44,666 bases of DNA from Ruminococcus sp. CAG:488 (GTDB lineage Bacteria; Bacillota; Clostridia; Oscillospirales; Acutalibacteraceae): positions 138,127 to 182,792 of the forward strand of contig HF999647.1 in NCBI GenBank assembly GCA_000434055.1. The letters run 5' to 3'. Below the pieces are notes generated by a model. It was not told where the DNA came from. It saw only the letters and a program-made list of their open reading frames with translations, and did not search any database. How positions within the stretch are numbered: the stretch's first letter is position 1; every line of letters begins with the position of its first letter. Below, piece after piece: positions 15,532 through 25,580 of this stretch. Both the position numbers and the translations under genes were made by a program.

Positions 15532-18500
15532 ATGATTAAAAGGAGAATAGAGAGGGTTGCGGTAACGTTGCTCAGTGCGGCAGTGTTGCTGTCCTCAACC
15601 GGAATAGCATCGTCTCTGGCTGCCAATGAGATTGGCACTTCCGGTTCTACAACTGCAGTCTCTGCCTCCGCAGCAAATTCTTCCACGACAGTTTCACAGG
15701 AGGGTGGAGCAATTTCGTCCACAACTATAGCTACCGAGGGCGGAGAGCTTGTTGCATACAATAAGGGAAGCGGCACCGTATCGGATCCTTATAGGATTTC
15801 AGATGTAACCGATTTTGTTGCAATGCAGGAAAAGGTCAATCTCACAACAAGTGCAAATAAAAACTTTGTTCTGACAAGTGATATTGATTTATCAAGCCTT
15901 AATGCAAGCGATTTTACATCAAACTCGGTTTATTCCGGTTCGCTTGTTTCCGCAAGCAAAAATCTCAGCGCCTCGTCAAAGAATGTTTACTTCACTCTTG
16001 ACGGCAACGGACACAGAATTAAGGGTCTCAACATTGCATTTGGCAAGGGAGAAAATTTTGCAATTTTCGGTTATGTGAACAGCAGATCAACAATTAAAAA
16101 TCTTACTGTTGAAAACTGCGTAATCAATGTAAGCACCGATGTAAAGAATTGCGCTGTTCTTGTTGCCGAAAATGACGGAACAATTTCAAATTGTGAGATC
16201 AGCAGATCTGTTCTCACGCTTAAAAATGTTGCGAACGCAGGTATGGTTGCGGCTGTAAATACAGGTACCGTTACCGGCGTAAAAGTAACGGGAATGCAGC
16301 CCAATGTCAGCGGGGCTTCCGCCGCATCTCATACAATTTCCGCAAACGGCGCAGTCGGAGCAATTGCAGGCAAAAACAGCGGTAAAATTACCGGTGTCTC
16401 TGCAATCAATGTCGGCGAATATATTAACGTTGCTCTTTCTGGAAAAACGGTTTACGGCGGAATAGCAGGATCCAACTCAGGAATTATCTCGAACAGCTTT
16501 GCTTCGGGTAATGTCGTCGGCGGCAAAGCAACCGATTTTGTCGGCGGACTTGCAGGCTCGGCGTCAAAGGGCGCTAAATTTGTGAACAACTATGTTCTCG
16601 TAGCTCTCAAGTGCAGTGCTTCGGGCAACGGACTTGTTGGCGTTGGCGGATCTTCCGAGATGCTTACAGATTGTTATTGGTCAAGCGACGTAAGCGGAAG
16701 AATGACATCTGCAACGAATTACGGAACTGATATCAATGATATTGACACTCTCAGATTCAAGACTGTTAAGGTCGGCGAAACCGCAACTCTCTCAAAGTCT
16801 GCGCTTTCCGCATCATGGGGAAAGGCAAGCTTTGCAATCGGTGACAGCTTTAAGCAGGGCGGAACCGGAATTGCAGTTTCGGGCTTAACGGTAAAGGGTG
16901 TTACTGCAAATAAGGTTGCATGGTTTAACTATAAAACCGAGATTTCTTTACCTTCAACAATCGGAACAGGCTCTCTGAAGATTATGCAGAGCTTTGATTT
17001 ACCGATACTTGTCGTTCCGGCAAACACTGTTGGTGACGGAACAGCTTCCGATCCGCTTGTTGTTGAAAATACTGCTGAATTTCATTTACTTAAATATGCG
17101 CAAGGCATTCATGCTGAGCTCAGTAAGGATATCTCCGTAAGCGGTTCTGCTTTTTCTTTCAAGGGAAATCTTGACGGAAACGGCCATACCGTTGGTGTTT
17201 CTGCGCCTGTTTTTACTGAGGTTTGCGGAACAGTTTCAAATATTAACTTTGTTTCAAAGACCGATCTTTCGTCGGCTGTACTCGGAAATGCACTTAATGC
17301 GAAAGCAAAAAATGTTTCTGTGACAATAGCAAACGGTGCAGCGTTTAATGCTTCCGGTGTAAATTCCGGTGTAATGTTCGGAACGGTTGCAGGAAGCAGT
17401 GAGCTTGATAATTGCCGTGTTAAGGCAGAGGTTAATTTTGCCGGAGATGTTGCATCTTTCGGTGCATTGGTAGGTTCTGTAATCGGTAACGGAACGAGAA
17501 TTTCAAACAGCGGTGCTGCTGCAAACATTGCCGCTTCGAAGAGAGCGGCAAACGCGGCAATCGTTATCGGTTCGGTGAGTGCCACCGATGTAATAATTGA
17601 AAATTGTTATGTTTCGGGCAAGAATGATGCAGGAAAATACTCATTTATTGCAAACATTTCTGCTGACGATACAAGGATTTCAAATATATATATGAGCAAG
17701 GGTACGCAGACTCCTGCCGACTTTGCAAAGGCCGATAAATCTCAGTTCGTCGAGTGGTCATTTGACGACGGTGAGGTTGCTTTCTTTACCGGCAACGGCG
17801 GAAAGTTCAATGTTACGCTTCCGTCTGTTAAAGCAATGAGAGGTTCGACGGCTTCTGACTATTCTGTTAAGACCGATACATCCCTTATTTCGGCGAAAGT
17901 AACCGTTGAAAACGGAAAGCTTATTCTTAATGTTGGTCGTGCCGCAGGTGTTATAACCGTTAAGGGCTGTGCCGTTACAGTGACAAACAAGACGACGGGT
18001 CTCTACACAACCGTCAAAATTTCAAACGGACTTGAAAAAGACAGTGCGGGAAACTATATTGTTTCCGGAGCATATGATCTTGCATATATCAGTGAAAATA
18101 TTACGGAGCTTAACAAGTCGAGCTTTATTGTCGAGTCTGATATTGATATGTCCGAGATTTCAACGTTCGCTCCGATTGGAGGAACACTGGTTCCGTTTAG
18201 CGGAAAATTCAACGGAAACGGACACACGATTTCTAATCTGAAAATCAGCGGAACATCCAAGTCGGGCCTTTTTGCCGCTCTTGAAAATGCCGAGATAAGC
18301 AATCTTGTAATCGCTTCGGCTCAGGTAAATGCTAAGGGTCTTTATTCGGCTGTCCTTGCAGGCCAGGTCTTTGGAAACACCAAGCTTTCGGAGATTACGG
18401 TTGTCAACAGCAATGTTGTTTCCGACGGAATTTATTCGGGAGTTATAGCAGGCTCTGTTTCCGGAACATCCGGCATGTCGGGAATCCGAGTTGAAAATTG

Positions 18501-21500
18501 CTCGGTTAATTCCAAGGCAAACTATGTCGGTGCACTTGCAGGCTATGCTTCCGTTGACAGCGCTTTGGAAAATTCAGAGATTAAAAATGTTAAACTTAAC
18601 GGAGCAGAATATGTTGGCGGTGCAGTCGGTCTTGCCGAGGGCAAGACGGCAATTAAATCCGCATCGGTTGAAGGATCGATAATTAAAGGAGTGTCCGAGA
18701 TTTCGGGCATTGCCGCAGGCAGAGAAAATGTTTCCGTTGCCGATGCACGGGTTTCTTCCTCGGAGATCTCAACGATTGCCGATACAGCGGCATTTGTTGC
18801 GGGCGGTATTGCTTCGAGCTTCTGCTCTTCAATCAGCAGTGTTGAGGTTCGTGATACAACAATAAAAGCAGGCGTTGCCTCGGCAATTGTCGGCAAGGCA
18901 GCTATGGATGCCAAGCTTTCAATTAAAGGAGCAAATGTTTGCAACACAACCGTTCGCGCAGAGAGTGCAAATTCTGTGGCGGCCGGAATTCTTGCCGTTT
19001 ATAACGCCGGCGGTGCTGTTGTTATAAGCGAGGGCTATGTTGACTCCGCGACGACGATTATATCAACGTCTGTTGCTTCGGGTATTGTCGGAGATATAAC
19101 GGGCGCAGAGAGTGCACTTGTTGCCGAAAACATTAAGTCGTTTGCGAATGTTGAAACTGTTTCTTCTGCCGATGCCGTTGCTGCGGCGGGAGCAGTTGCG
19201 AAGCTAAGCGGTGCAGCACTAAACAATGTCCAGTTCAAGAATGTAAAGATTCTCGGAACCGTATCGGGTGAAAAGGCCATAGGCGGAATGATTGGCATTG
19301 TAAAGGGAATTGGCAACTTCAACGGAATGACAGCCGTTATTTCGGATTCGGTATGTGCCGCCCGTATAAAAACAGAGAAAACTAATAAAAATGCCGGCAT
19401 CGTGGTCGGTTTTGTGGAGGACAGTAAGTCTGTAAATTCCGATAATATAGATTCGTTAGTCAGCGGTACGGTTATTTCCACTTATTTCGGAAATGTTCCC
19501 GCATTTGGCGAGTCAACTGAGATAAAGAGCACGAATATTGTCGATATGGATAATCCGAACGGCTCAGCGATTAAACCTTCGGTTGAAAATATATCGACTG
19601 TCGGCAAGACTGAGATCGCACTTTCTAATCTTCCCAAAGTCAAGGGATATTCTTTTGACAGCACAACGGGCTGGGTATCCGAAGCTGAGGAAAGAATCAG
19701 TGTCGTTTCTTCGAGCGAGGATAAGCTGGTTCTTAAAGTAAATCACATGGCCGATATTTCTATTGTGGCTTACTATGTGTCAAATTCGGACAGCGAGATA
19801 AGGATTCCGGTACATTTTGCTATTAAATCCGATGTACGCACGCCGCTCAAGGGTGATGGCACAAGCACTTCGCCATATCTTATTTCAAATGCCTATGATC
19901 TTGAGTCGGTTGCCTACTATGACAGCCTCGGAAAATACTTTGCACTTGCTGAAGATATCAGCTTTGATGCAAAGGACTTTGATTTCGGCGGCGGATTCTA
20001 TAATGTAGGAAACGGCGTTGTAACAATCGGCAGTGCTGAAAGCGGCTTCAAGGGCAACTTTACGGGTCTTTACAACGGAAAGATACATTCAATCAACGGA
20101 TTGATGCTTTCAGGCAATGTTCTCGGCGGACTGTTCGGAGCGACGGACGGTGCCGTTATCTCTGATATTGTAATAAACAACGCAAGTGTAACAGGTCTTA
20201 ATTTTGCAGGCGTTGTAGTCGGTATTGCAAAAAATACCGTTATTAAAAATGTAACGGTCAATAATTCAACTGCAATGTCAAGTGAATTCGGAAGTACGGC
20301 AGGTATTATTGCCGGAAAAGCCGAAGGACTGACAGCAGAAAATATTTCAATAAACCAATCAAATGCTTCAACAACGCTTAATGCGACCTCGGCAACGGTT
20401 GAGACCGCAGGCGGTGTTGCGGGAAATTTCAGCGGAGAGCTTAAGGATATTCAAATGAACAGCGTTACCGTTAAAGCCGGAACAATTGCAGGCGGTGCGG
20501 TAGGCAGTGCAGCAAAAGCACAGCTTGAAAACGTTGTATTAGACGGAAAAGTTTCCGCTAAAACAGCCGGCGGCATGATCGGCGTGCTTGAAAATCCGAA
20601 TAACAGCTTTGTGAAGAACTGTTTCATCAGCGGAAGCGTCTCAGGTGAAAAGCTTGCAGCAGGCGTAATTGCAGAGGTTGGATCAAATTCGACATATATT
20701 GCAAAAACCGAGCAGGCTCTTGTTGAGAGCACCGTTATAGCCGCTAAGGCTGAGGGTGAAATTTCTGCGGCAGTTATTGCAAAGGCGGATAAGGGAACAT
20801 TCTCTGATAATGATAATGCAAAAATCTTGTCAAATGTCTATTATTCATCATATCAGAACGAGAGCATTTTCGGTACGCAAGAGCTTAATTCTTATCAGTG
20901 TTCTGGATACATGGCTGTTGATCTCAGCGCAATGAGATGTGTTCTCGGAGGAACCGAAAAATCGTTTATTACGCTTGACGGCGAAAATACTGTTCTCGGT
21001 GAAAGTGATATTATAATCGCGGCAGGTAACGGTAACTACAAGTTGTTTGAGCTTCTCGGACATAAGTATGAGCTCGCCTCAGTTTCTTCGAAACCTAAGG
21101 GTGTATTGACTTATGATTCGTCAACGTCTTCAGTCAGTGCAAAGGGCGCTGTTGACGGTGCTAAGCTTGTATTTACGTATTCAAACGGTCTTGAAACAGC
21201 AATTCCGGTTGCTTATTCCTCACTTCTTGCGGGCTCGGGTACAAAGTCCGATCCGTACAGAATCGGAACGGCAGACGAGTTTGCAGTTATGATGCAAAAC
21301 GGTGGCCGTGAAGATGTTTATTATACATTAACAAATGATATCGACCTCAGCGGTGTTAAATCCGCAGACAGTTTTGCGGGCATTCTTGACGGTGCAAATC
21401 ATGTTGCTTATGATTTCAGCGGAGAGTCATTGTTTGCAAGCGTTAGCGGAACAGTAAAGAATATCGGCCTTGTGGGATTTGATATTGATTCTAAATCATC

Positions 21501-22680
21501 AACAACGGTCGGTGCTTTGGCGGGCGAGCTGAACGGAGCAACGATTGAAAGCTGCGTTGTAATTGCCGATGTCAATACGTTCGGAAAGGTTCAGGACGCA
21601 GGTATAATTGCAGGACGTGCAACAAACGGTACAAAGATAGAAAAATGTATCACCTCCGGCAGAGTAAGCGGCTCGGCGCTTCTTGCTGCAGGCGGATTGG
21701 TCGGCTCATCAAGCAATTCTCAGATAAACGGTACGGTGTCAACGGCGTATGTATCAGCCGGCGGATATGCAGGCGGACTTGTCGGCGAAGCAGATTATAC
21801 TGCACTCAGCAACTCCGTTTTCGGAAATATGACAAACTCACTTGACAAGAAAGCCGGAAATATTGCAGGCAGATTTGCCGAGACTTCTTCGGCAGAGAAT
21901 GTTCTCTTTGACAGTTGCACGGTAAAGAATGACATTGCAGCGGTCGAGGGCGCAACAGGCATGATGAAGGCTTCGACAACAAAGGCTCTTGAAGAAGCTT
22001 CAATAATCGGTTTTGCAAGCACGAAATCCGGATATGCTGTTCCGGCGACTCTCAAGTCAACCGAAGCCTCGGAGAAGTTCGCAACTGCGGTTGACTTTGC
22101 TGCTCTTACTGTAAAATATATGTCCGGATCAAATATCGGATCTGCAACGAATTATACCGATATCAAGGTTCCGTCGGAAGTAAATTCTAATTCCGTAAGC
22201 GTGGACAGATCAAAGGGTCTTGTTATCACACTTATGAAGAACAAAGACTACGCTTCAACGGATAATATAATTGCAAGATATTCAAATCCGGCGAGCGGCA
22301 GTTTGACAGATATCGGATATTCAATAGTAGATAAAACGAACAAGCTTAACGGCAAGCTCATCGGTGTTATGCTTAAAACAAAGGCCGATAACAATGCCGA
22401 AGCATTCAGCTTTTTCACGAAGGTCGGTGCTCAGGCGAAGGCCGTTAACAGCGTATATGTTGCAGACGGAATATATATTGACCTCAGTCTTCCACAGGGC
22501 TACGGATATGAAATTAAAGCTGTGGATTCTGACGGAAAAGAGCTTAACGTTACGGATGTTGCTAATGAAGGCAAGCTTATTGAAGTAAACGAAAGCGACA
22601 GCGTTGACATTACTGTTGAAATCAAAGAGGTTAAGACTGATTGGGGTCTCAGATCCGTTTGGAGCGTTATAGGTAAATAA
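15532..22680 (+). CDS. Giant secreted GLUG-motif beta-helix adhesin
   Basis: This 2,382-residue protein has a signal peptide (MIKRRIERVAVTLLSAAVLL... ending near SLAA-N). At least five modules begin with a G-x-G-T-x-S-D-P-Y-x-I-S type sequence, near residues 82, 501, 836 (diverged), 1441 and 1901. Each continues with FxGxxDGNGHxIxxL and many GLUG-type repeats (GxxGxxxGxIxN, GGLVGxxxx). These predict right-handed parallel beta-helices, as in large bacterial adhesins. There is no LPXTG signal, cell-wall repeat or C-terminal membrane helix, so attachment must be indirect, possibly through the fibre proteins encoded around it. The start is ATG 15532, eight bases after GGAGG. Its place between the AAA+ pair and the SipW cassette suggests it is part of the same surface structure. 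Confidence 0.85.
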   Translation: MIKRRIERVAVTLLSAAVLLSSTGIASSLAANEIGTSGSTTAVSASAANSSTTVSQEGGAISSTTIATEGGELVAYNKGSGTVSDPYRISDVTDFVAMQEKVNLTTSANKNFVLTSDIDLSSLNASDFTSNSVYSGSLVSASKNLSASSKNVYFTLDGNGHRIKGLNIAFGKGENFAIFGYVNSRSTIKNLTVENCVINVSTDVKNCAVLVAENDGTISNCEISRSVLTLKNVANAGMVAAVNTGTVTGVKVTGMQPNVSGASAASHTISANGAVGAIAGKNSGKITGVSAINVGEYINVALSGKTVYGGIAGSNSGIISNSFASGNVVGGKATDFVGGLAGSASKGAKFVNNYVLVALKCSASGNGLVGVGGSSEMLTDCYWSSDVSGRMTSATNYGTDINDIDTLRFKTVKVGETATLSKSALSASWGKASFAIGDSFKQGGTGIAVSGLTVKGVTANKVAWFNYKTEISLPSTIGTGSLKIMQSFDLPILVVPANTVGDGTASDPLVVENTAEFHLLKYAQGIHAELSKDISVSGSAFSFKGNLDGNGHTVGVSAPVFTEVCGTVSNINFVSKTDLSSAVLGNALNAKAKNVSVTIANGAAFNASGVNSGVMFGTVAGSSELDNCRVKAEVNFAGDVASFGALVGSVIGNGTRISNSGAAANIAASKRAANAAIVIGSVSATDVIIENCYVSGKNDAGKYSFIANISADDTRISNIYMSKGTQTPADFAKADKSQFVEWSFDDGEVAFFTGNGGKFNVTLPSVKAMRGSTASDYSVKTDTSLISAKVTVENGKLILNVGRAAGVITVKGCAVTVTNKTTGLYTTVKISNGLEKDSAGNYIVSGAYDLAYISENITELNKSSFIVESDIDMSEISTFAPIGGTLVPFSGKFNGNGHTISNLKISGTSKSGLFAALENAEISNLVIASAQVNAKGLYSAVLAGQVFGNTKLSEITVVNSNVVSDGIYSGVIAGSVSGTSGMSGIRVENCSVNSKANYVGALAGYASVDSALENSEIKNVKLNGAEYVGGAVGLAEGKTAIKSASVEGSIIKGVSEISGIAAGRENVSVADARVSSSEISTIADTAAFVAGGIASSFCSSISSVEVRDTTIKAGVASAIVGKAAMDAKLSIKGANVCNTTVRAESANSVAAGILAVYNAGGAVVISEGYVDSATTIISTSVASGIVGDITGAESALVAENIKSFANVETVSSADAVAAAGAVAKLSGAALNNVQFKNVKILGTVSGEKAIGGMIGIVKGIGNFNGMTAVISDSVCAARIKTEKTNKNAGIVVGFVEDSKSVNSDNIDSLVSGTVISTYFGNVPAFGESTEIKSTNIVDMDNPNGSAIKPSVENISTVGKTEIALSNLPKVKGYSFDSTTGWVSEAEERISVVSSSEDKLVLKVNHMADISIVAYYVSNSDSEIRIPVHFAIKSDVRTPLKGDGTSTSPYLISNAYDLESVAYYDSLGKYFALAEDISFDAKDFDFGGGFYNVGNGVVTIGSAESGFKGNFTGLYNGKIHSINGLMLSGNVLGGLFGATDGAVISDIVINNASVTGLNFAGVVVGIAKNTVIKNVTVNNSTAMSSEFGSTAGIIAGKAEGLTAENISINQSNASTTLNATSATVETAGGVAGNFSGELKDIQMNSVTVKAGTIAGGAVGSAAKAQLENVVLDGKVSAKTAGGMIGVLENPNNSFVKNCFISGSVSGEKLAAGVIAEVGSNSTYIAKTEQALVESTVIAAKAEGEISAAVIAKADKGTFSDNDNAKILSNVYYSSYQNESIFGTQELNSYQCSGYMAVDLSAMRCVLGGTEKSFITLDGENTVLGESDIIIAAGNGNYKLFELLGHKYELASVSSKPKGVLTYDSSTSSVSAKGAVDGAKLVFTYSNGLETAIPVAYSSLLAGSGTKSDPYRIGTADEFAVMMQNGGREDVYYTLTNDIDLSGVKSADSFAGILDGANHVAYDFSGESLFASVSGTVKNIGLVGFDIDSKSSTTVGALAGELNGATIESCVVIADVNTFGKVQDAGIIAGRATNGTKIEKCITSGRVSGSALLAAGGLVGSSSNSQINGTVSTAYVSAGGYAGGLVGEADYTALSNSVFGNMTNSLDKKAGNIAGRFAETSSAENVLFDSCTVKNDIAAVEGATGMMKASTTKALEEASIIGFASTKSGYAVPATLKSTEASEKFATAVDFAALTVKYMSGSNIGSATNYTDIKVPSEVNSNSVSVDRSKGLVITLMKNKDYASTDNIIARYSNPASGSLTDIGYSIVDKTNKLNGKLIGVMLKTKADNNAEAFSFFTKVGAQAKAVNSVYVADGIYIDLSLPQGYGYEIKAVDSDGKELNVTDVANEGKLIEVNESDSVDITVEIKEVKTDWGLRSVWSVIGK

Positions 22681-22699
22681 TTAAAGGGTTGATGTTACA

Positions 22700-23329
22700 A
22701 TGAAAAAAAAGTTTACATTTATTAAAAACTTAATATTAGCTGTGGCATCGGCCCTGACTCTTATAGCGGTTTCTTTTGCGTGGTTCAGCAATTCAAACCA
22801 AAACTTTGTCCCATCAATTACGGGGGAGGTTGTCAGTCCGACGTATGCAAGCGTAGCATACTATACTGCCGACAGCAGCGGAAATTATTCAAGATTAACA
22901 GGAAATATTGAGCTTAACAATTGGACATCGGGTACCTACAAAAAATATAAGATGATTCTTACAACTGCAACCGATGAAAAGCTTAAGTTAAGCATGTCGA
23001 TCGATTCTCTCCCGTCAAATATGAATTCGGATCTAAAAAATTCCGTTCAGGTTAAATATACCGTGTATAAGGCGATAAAAACTGTGAAAAACGGAGTTGT
23101 AACATTTACCGACGGAGCACAGCTTTTCGGTTCGGATTACATGAGGCTTTCGTCTCTTTCAAACGGAAAGATTTTTGACGGAAGATCGCTTGCCGACAGT
23201 CAAACCGAGAAGAACGATGTGTTTATTATTTATTATGAGATAGGTCTTGCGGCAGACAGTCCGTCCTCAATCGAAGGTTTGTCATCGTCGCTCGGCACTC
23301 TTAAAATCAACGTTCAGCCGGTTTCATAA
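22700..23329 (+). CDS. SipW-cognate secreted protein (VSFAWF), minor fibre subunit candidate
   Basis: These 209 residues begin with MKKKFTFIK, a hydrophobic core and VSFAWFSNSN, the SipW-type processing signal. The mature domain is beta-rich (SVAYYTADSSGNYSRL..., KYKMILTTATDEKLKLSMSI) and resembles the TasA/camelysin fold in length and pattern, but sequence is not enough to assign a family member. It starts 20 bases after the adhesin gene. It ends three bases before a SipW-type peptidase, which is its most likely processing enzyme. Confidence 0.72.
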   Translation: MKKKFTFIKNLILAVASALTLIAVSFAWFSNSNQNFVPSITGEVVSPTYASVAYYTADSSGNYSRLTGNIELNNWTSGTYKKYKMILTTATDEKLKLSMSIDSLPSNMNSDLKNSVQVKYTVYKAIKTVKNGVVTFTDGAQLFGSDYMRLSSLSNGKIFDGRSLADSQTEKNDVFIIYYEIGLAADSPSSIEGLSSSLGTLKINVQPVS

Positions 23330-23332
23330 GTT

Positions 23333-23935
23333 ATGAAAAAAGCAGGAAAAATTTTCTCAAGAATAATGGCGGTGCTTTCGGCACTTATATTTATTCTCGG
23401 ATTTACAGTGTTTGTATCTGTCCTCAGCGCTTCCGCCGGTAAAGCGCCGAGTGTGCTGGGATTCAGTGTGTTTCAAGTGCAGACAGGAAGCATGGAGCCG
23501 GAAATCCCCGTCGGAGGGATTGTTATTGTTCACAAAACAAAACCTTCCTCGCTCAAAGTCGGCGATGTGATTTCTTTTTATTCAAACGATATGACAATAA
23601 GCGGTCAAATCAACACCCACAGAATAGTTGAAATAAAAGACAGCGACAGCGGCGAAAAAATCTTTCGCACCAAGGGTGACGCAAATGATTCTGTCGACAC
23701 GGCGGCTGTTTTTGAAGTGGATCTGATCGGCAAGGTAATTCTTAATGTAGGAACGGTCGGAAGCTCGGCATTGGATGTGCTGAGAAATCCTAAAATAATT
23801 TTTATTTTTATTGTTTTGCCCTTGATTTTTATCACCTTGGGCGAGGCGGTTAATTTGGCAAAGCTGATTGCCGAATATAAATTCTCGGATCAGAAGGATG
23901 AAGAAGATGAAAAATCTTCGAAAACAAAAGATTAA
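23333..23935 (+). CDS. sipW: SipW-type signal peptidase, copy 2
   Basis: This 200-residue protein has an N-terminal helix (~11-33), catalytic S53 in TGSMEPEI, H96 in THRIVEI, and the conserved R-T-K-G-D-A-N box. A C-terminal helix (IFIFIVLPLIFITL) and a short acidic tail follow. It is the Ser/His type, not the Ser/Lys LepB type. The start ATG lies three bases after the upstream fibre gene. The last 29 bases overlap the next peptidase gene, so the two are translationally coupled. The TGSM form of the active site matches copy 3 and differs from the SDSM form of copies 1 and 4. Confidence 0.87.
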   Translation: MKKAGKIFSRIMAVLSALIFILGFTVFVSVLSASAGKAPSVLGFSVFQVQTGSMEPEIPVGGIVIVHKTKPSSLKVGDVISFYSNDMTISGQINTHRIVEIKDSDSGEKIFRTKGDANDSVDTAAVFEVDLIGKVILNVGTVGSSALDVLRNPKIIFIFIVLPLIFITLGEAVNLAKLIAEYKFSDQKDEEDEKSSKTKD

Positions 23936-24416
23936 TATGCTTCTGACCGCAATAATTATTTGCATTTCGGTCGTGGCTGTAGGAGTTGTTTATACTCCGA
24001 AAATTCTCAAAATGGACATGAAGGTTGTTGAAACGGGCAGCATGTCTCCGACAATAAAACCGTACAGCCTGATATATATAAAGCCTTATGATAATTTTGA
24101 GGACTATAGAGTTGGCGATATTGTCACCTTTACCGATAATTATCAGCAGAAAAGCTTTACTCACAGAATTGTTGAAATTGATGAACAAACGCAAAGCTTT
24201 GTGACAAAGGGCGATGCAAACGAGGAAAACGATCTTGGAAAGACATCGGCCGAGTATGCCGAAGGCAAGGTCGAAGCAACGATCCCGTATCTGGGTTATC
24301 TTGTTAAGTTCCTGCGATATACTGCCGTTAAGATTGTGATTGCAATAATTTACATCGCATGGGCGGCGATTGAGATTGAGCTGTTTATAGCGGAAAGGAA
24401 GAAAGCTTATGACTAA
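23907..24416 (+). CDS. sipW: SipW-type signal peptidase, copy 3
   Basis: These 169 residues have an N-terminal helix (~11-29), catalytic S45 in ETGSMSPTI, H86 in FTHRIVEI, the V-T-K-G-D-A-N box and a C-terminal helix. I chose ATG 23907 because AGAAGG (23892-23897) is nine bases upstream; in-frame ATG 23898 and TTG 23868 are less well placed. It overlaps copy 2 by 29 bases and the next fibre gene by eight bases (ATGACTAA). The strict coupling to the next gene suggests that the TSYAWF protein is its substrate. Confidence 0.87.
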   Translation: MKNLRKQKINMLLTAIIICISVVAVGVVYTPKILKMDMKVVETGSMSPTIKPYSLIYIKPYDNFEDYRVGDIVTFTDNYQQKSFTHRIVEIDEQTQSFVTKGDANEENDLGKTSAEYAEGKVEATIPYLGYLVKFLRYTAVKIVIAIIYIAWAAIEIELFIAERKKAYD

Positions 24417-25056
24417 AAGAATAATTGCTTTTGTAGCGTCGTTGGCGGTTGTGATTGGTCTTATGAACTGCGGAACCTCCTATGCATGGTTCGTTACAAC
24501 GCTGGAAAAGAAGCAGAGCATTTCGGTTTCCGTTGTCAGCGCGGCGCAGACCGCAAAGCTCACTGACTTAGACAGTGATGAGAAAACCATTATTATGCCC
24601 GGAGACAATCTTGTAAACCTCGACGGACAGGGTGCAATGCTCAGAATAAATAACGGCTCGACAACCGATGTTCAGATAAGACTTTCTATCGAATATACAA
24701 GCTATGCTTCGGGAAAAGCGGAGCAGAAGATTTATTCAGGCAGCGGAGATGATATCGATGTTACCTTTGCCGCAAACAAGTGGTCAAAGAACACAAATGC
24801 AAGCGGTACTTGTTATTTCTACTATATGGGCGACAAGTATGAGTCGGAGAGCATAGCCGACTTGAACGCTGTTCCGTCAATCAGCTCTGAGATCTCTTAT
24901 ATTGACGCAATTTCAAGCATTACCTATAAGGAAAACATTTCAAAGGCCTATGCAGGACAGCCGGTAAATTTAAAGGTAATTTTTGAGGCTAAACAGGCTG
25001 ACAATGTTTCGTGGAACAGCATAGATTCTTATCAGCTCACCGGCACAGCTGCATGA
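24409..25056 (+). CDS. SipW-cognate secreted protein (TSYAWF)
   Basis: This 215-residue exported protein has the processing signal GTSYAWFVTT after a short hydrophobic core. The mature part has TasA-like features: MPGDNLVNLDGQGAMLRINN followed by a QIRLSIEY strand (a 'P-G-D + conserved beta strand' pattern). A C-terminal E-A-K-Q-A-D-N...W strand is also seen in the 26201-26815 protein (EVDAVQTN...LWN). It also shares a YxYxMG-type segment with that protein, so the two are paralogues. It overlaps the peptidase genes on both sides (eight bases upstream, four downstream). Confidence 0.75.
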   Translation: MTKRIIAFVASLAVVIGLMNCGTSYAWFVTTLEKKQSISVSVVSAAQTAKLTDLDSDEKTIIMPGDNLVNLDGQGAMLRINNGSTTDVQIRLSIEYTSYASGKAEQKIYSGSGDDIDVTFAANKWSKNTNASGTCYFYYMGDKYESESIADLNAVPSISSEISYIDAISSITYKENISKAYAGQPVNLKVIFEAKQADNVSWNSIDSYQLTGTAA

Positions 25057-25580
25057 AGAATGACAGAGTGAAGCCGAAGGTCGGCAATGTTTTATTTAAT
25101 ATTCTTGCGATAATTACCGTAATTTCGGTCGGTTTTGTTGCTTTTAATCTTCTTTCGGGTGCAAAAGGATATGCCGTGACCAGTGACAGCATGGCGGAGA
25201 CCTTGCATCGAGGCGATCTTGTCTTTTCAAAAAAAGCCGAGTTCGCAGAGCTTGATGTCGGCGATGTCGTTACGGTCGGCTCAAAGGAGCTTGATGAATA
25301 CTTTACCCACAGAATTGTTGCTATAGACAGAGATAATCAAACCGTAACAACACGGGGCGACAACAATCCCGAAGATGACCCGATGCCGACTCCTGCCGAT
25401 AGAATTGTGGGCAAGATGTGGTACAGCGTGCCGCTGCTCGGATATTTTTCCATAGCATTTGGCGGTGTTTCTCAGATAAAAGGTTTGATAATTCTTGCGA
25501 TTGCAGCAGTTGCGCTTGTTGCATTAAATATGCTTTTAACTCATATGAAGAAAAAAAACGGAGGTGGCAGCGATGAATAA
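25053..25580 (+). CDS. sipW: SipW-type signal peptidase, copy 4
   Basis: These 175 residues have an N-terminal helix (~12-34), catalytic S46 in VTSDSMAET, H86 in FTHRIVAI, the T-R-G-D-N-N box and a C-terminal helix (~140-165). The start overlaps the preceding stop as ATGA (25053-25056), and its own stop overlaps the next gene by eight bases. This is tight translational coupling with fibre genes on both sides. The active-site form SDSM matches copy 1. Confidence 0.87.
   Translation: MKNDRVKPKVGNVLFNILAIITVISVGFVAFNLLSGAKGYAVTSDSMAETLHRGDLVFSKKAEFAELDVGDVVTVGSKELDEYFTHRIVAIDRDNQTVTTRGDNNPEDDPMPTPADRIVGKMWYSVPLLGYFSIAFGGVSQIKGLIILAIAAVALVALNMLLTHMKKKNGGGSDE

Noticed and set aside
15532..22680. 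Pseudogenised or fused adhesin
   Set aside because: One uninterrupted frame of 2,382 codons with a good start and regular modules.
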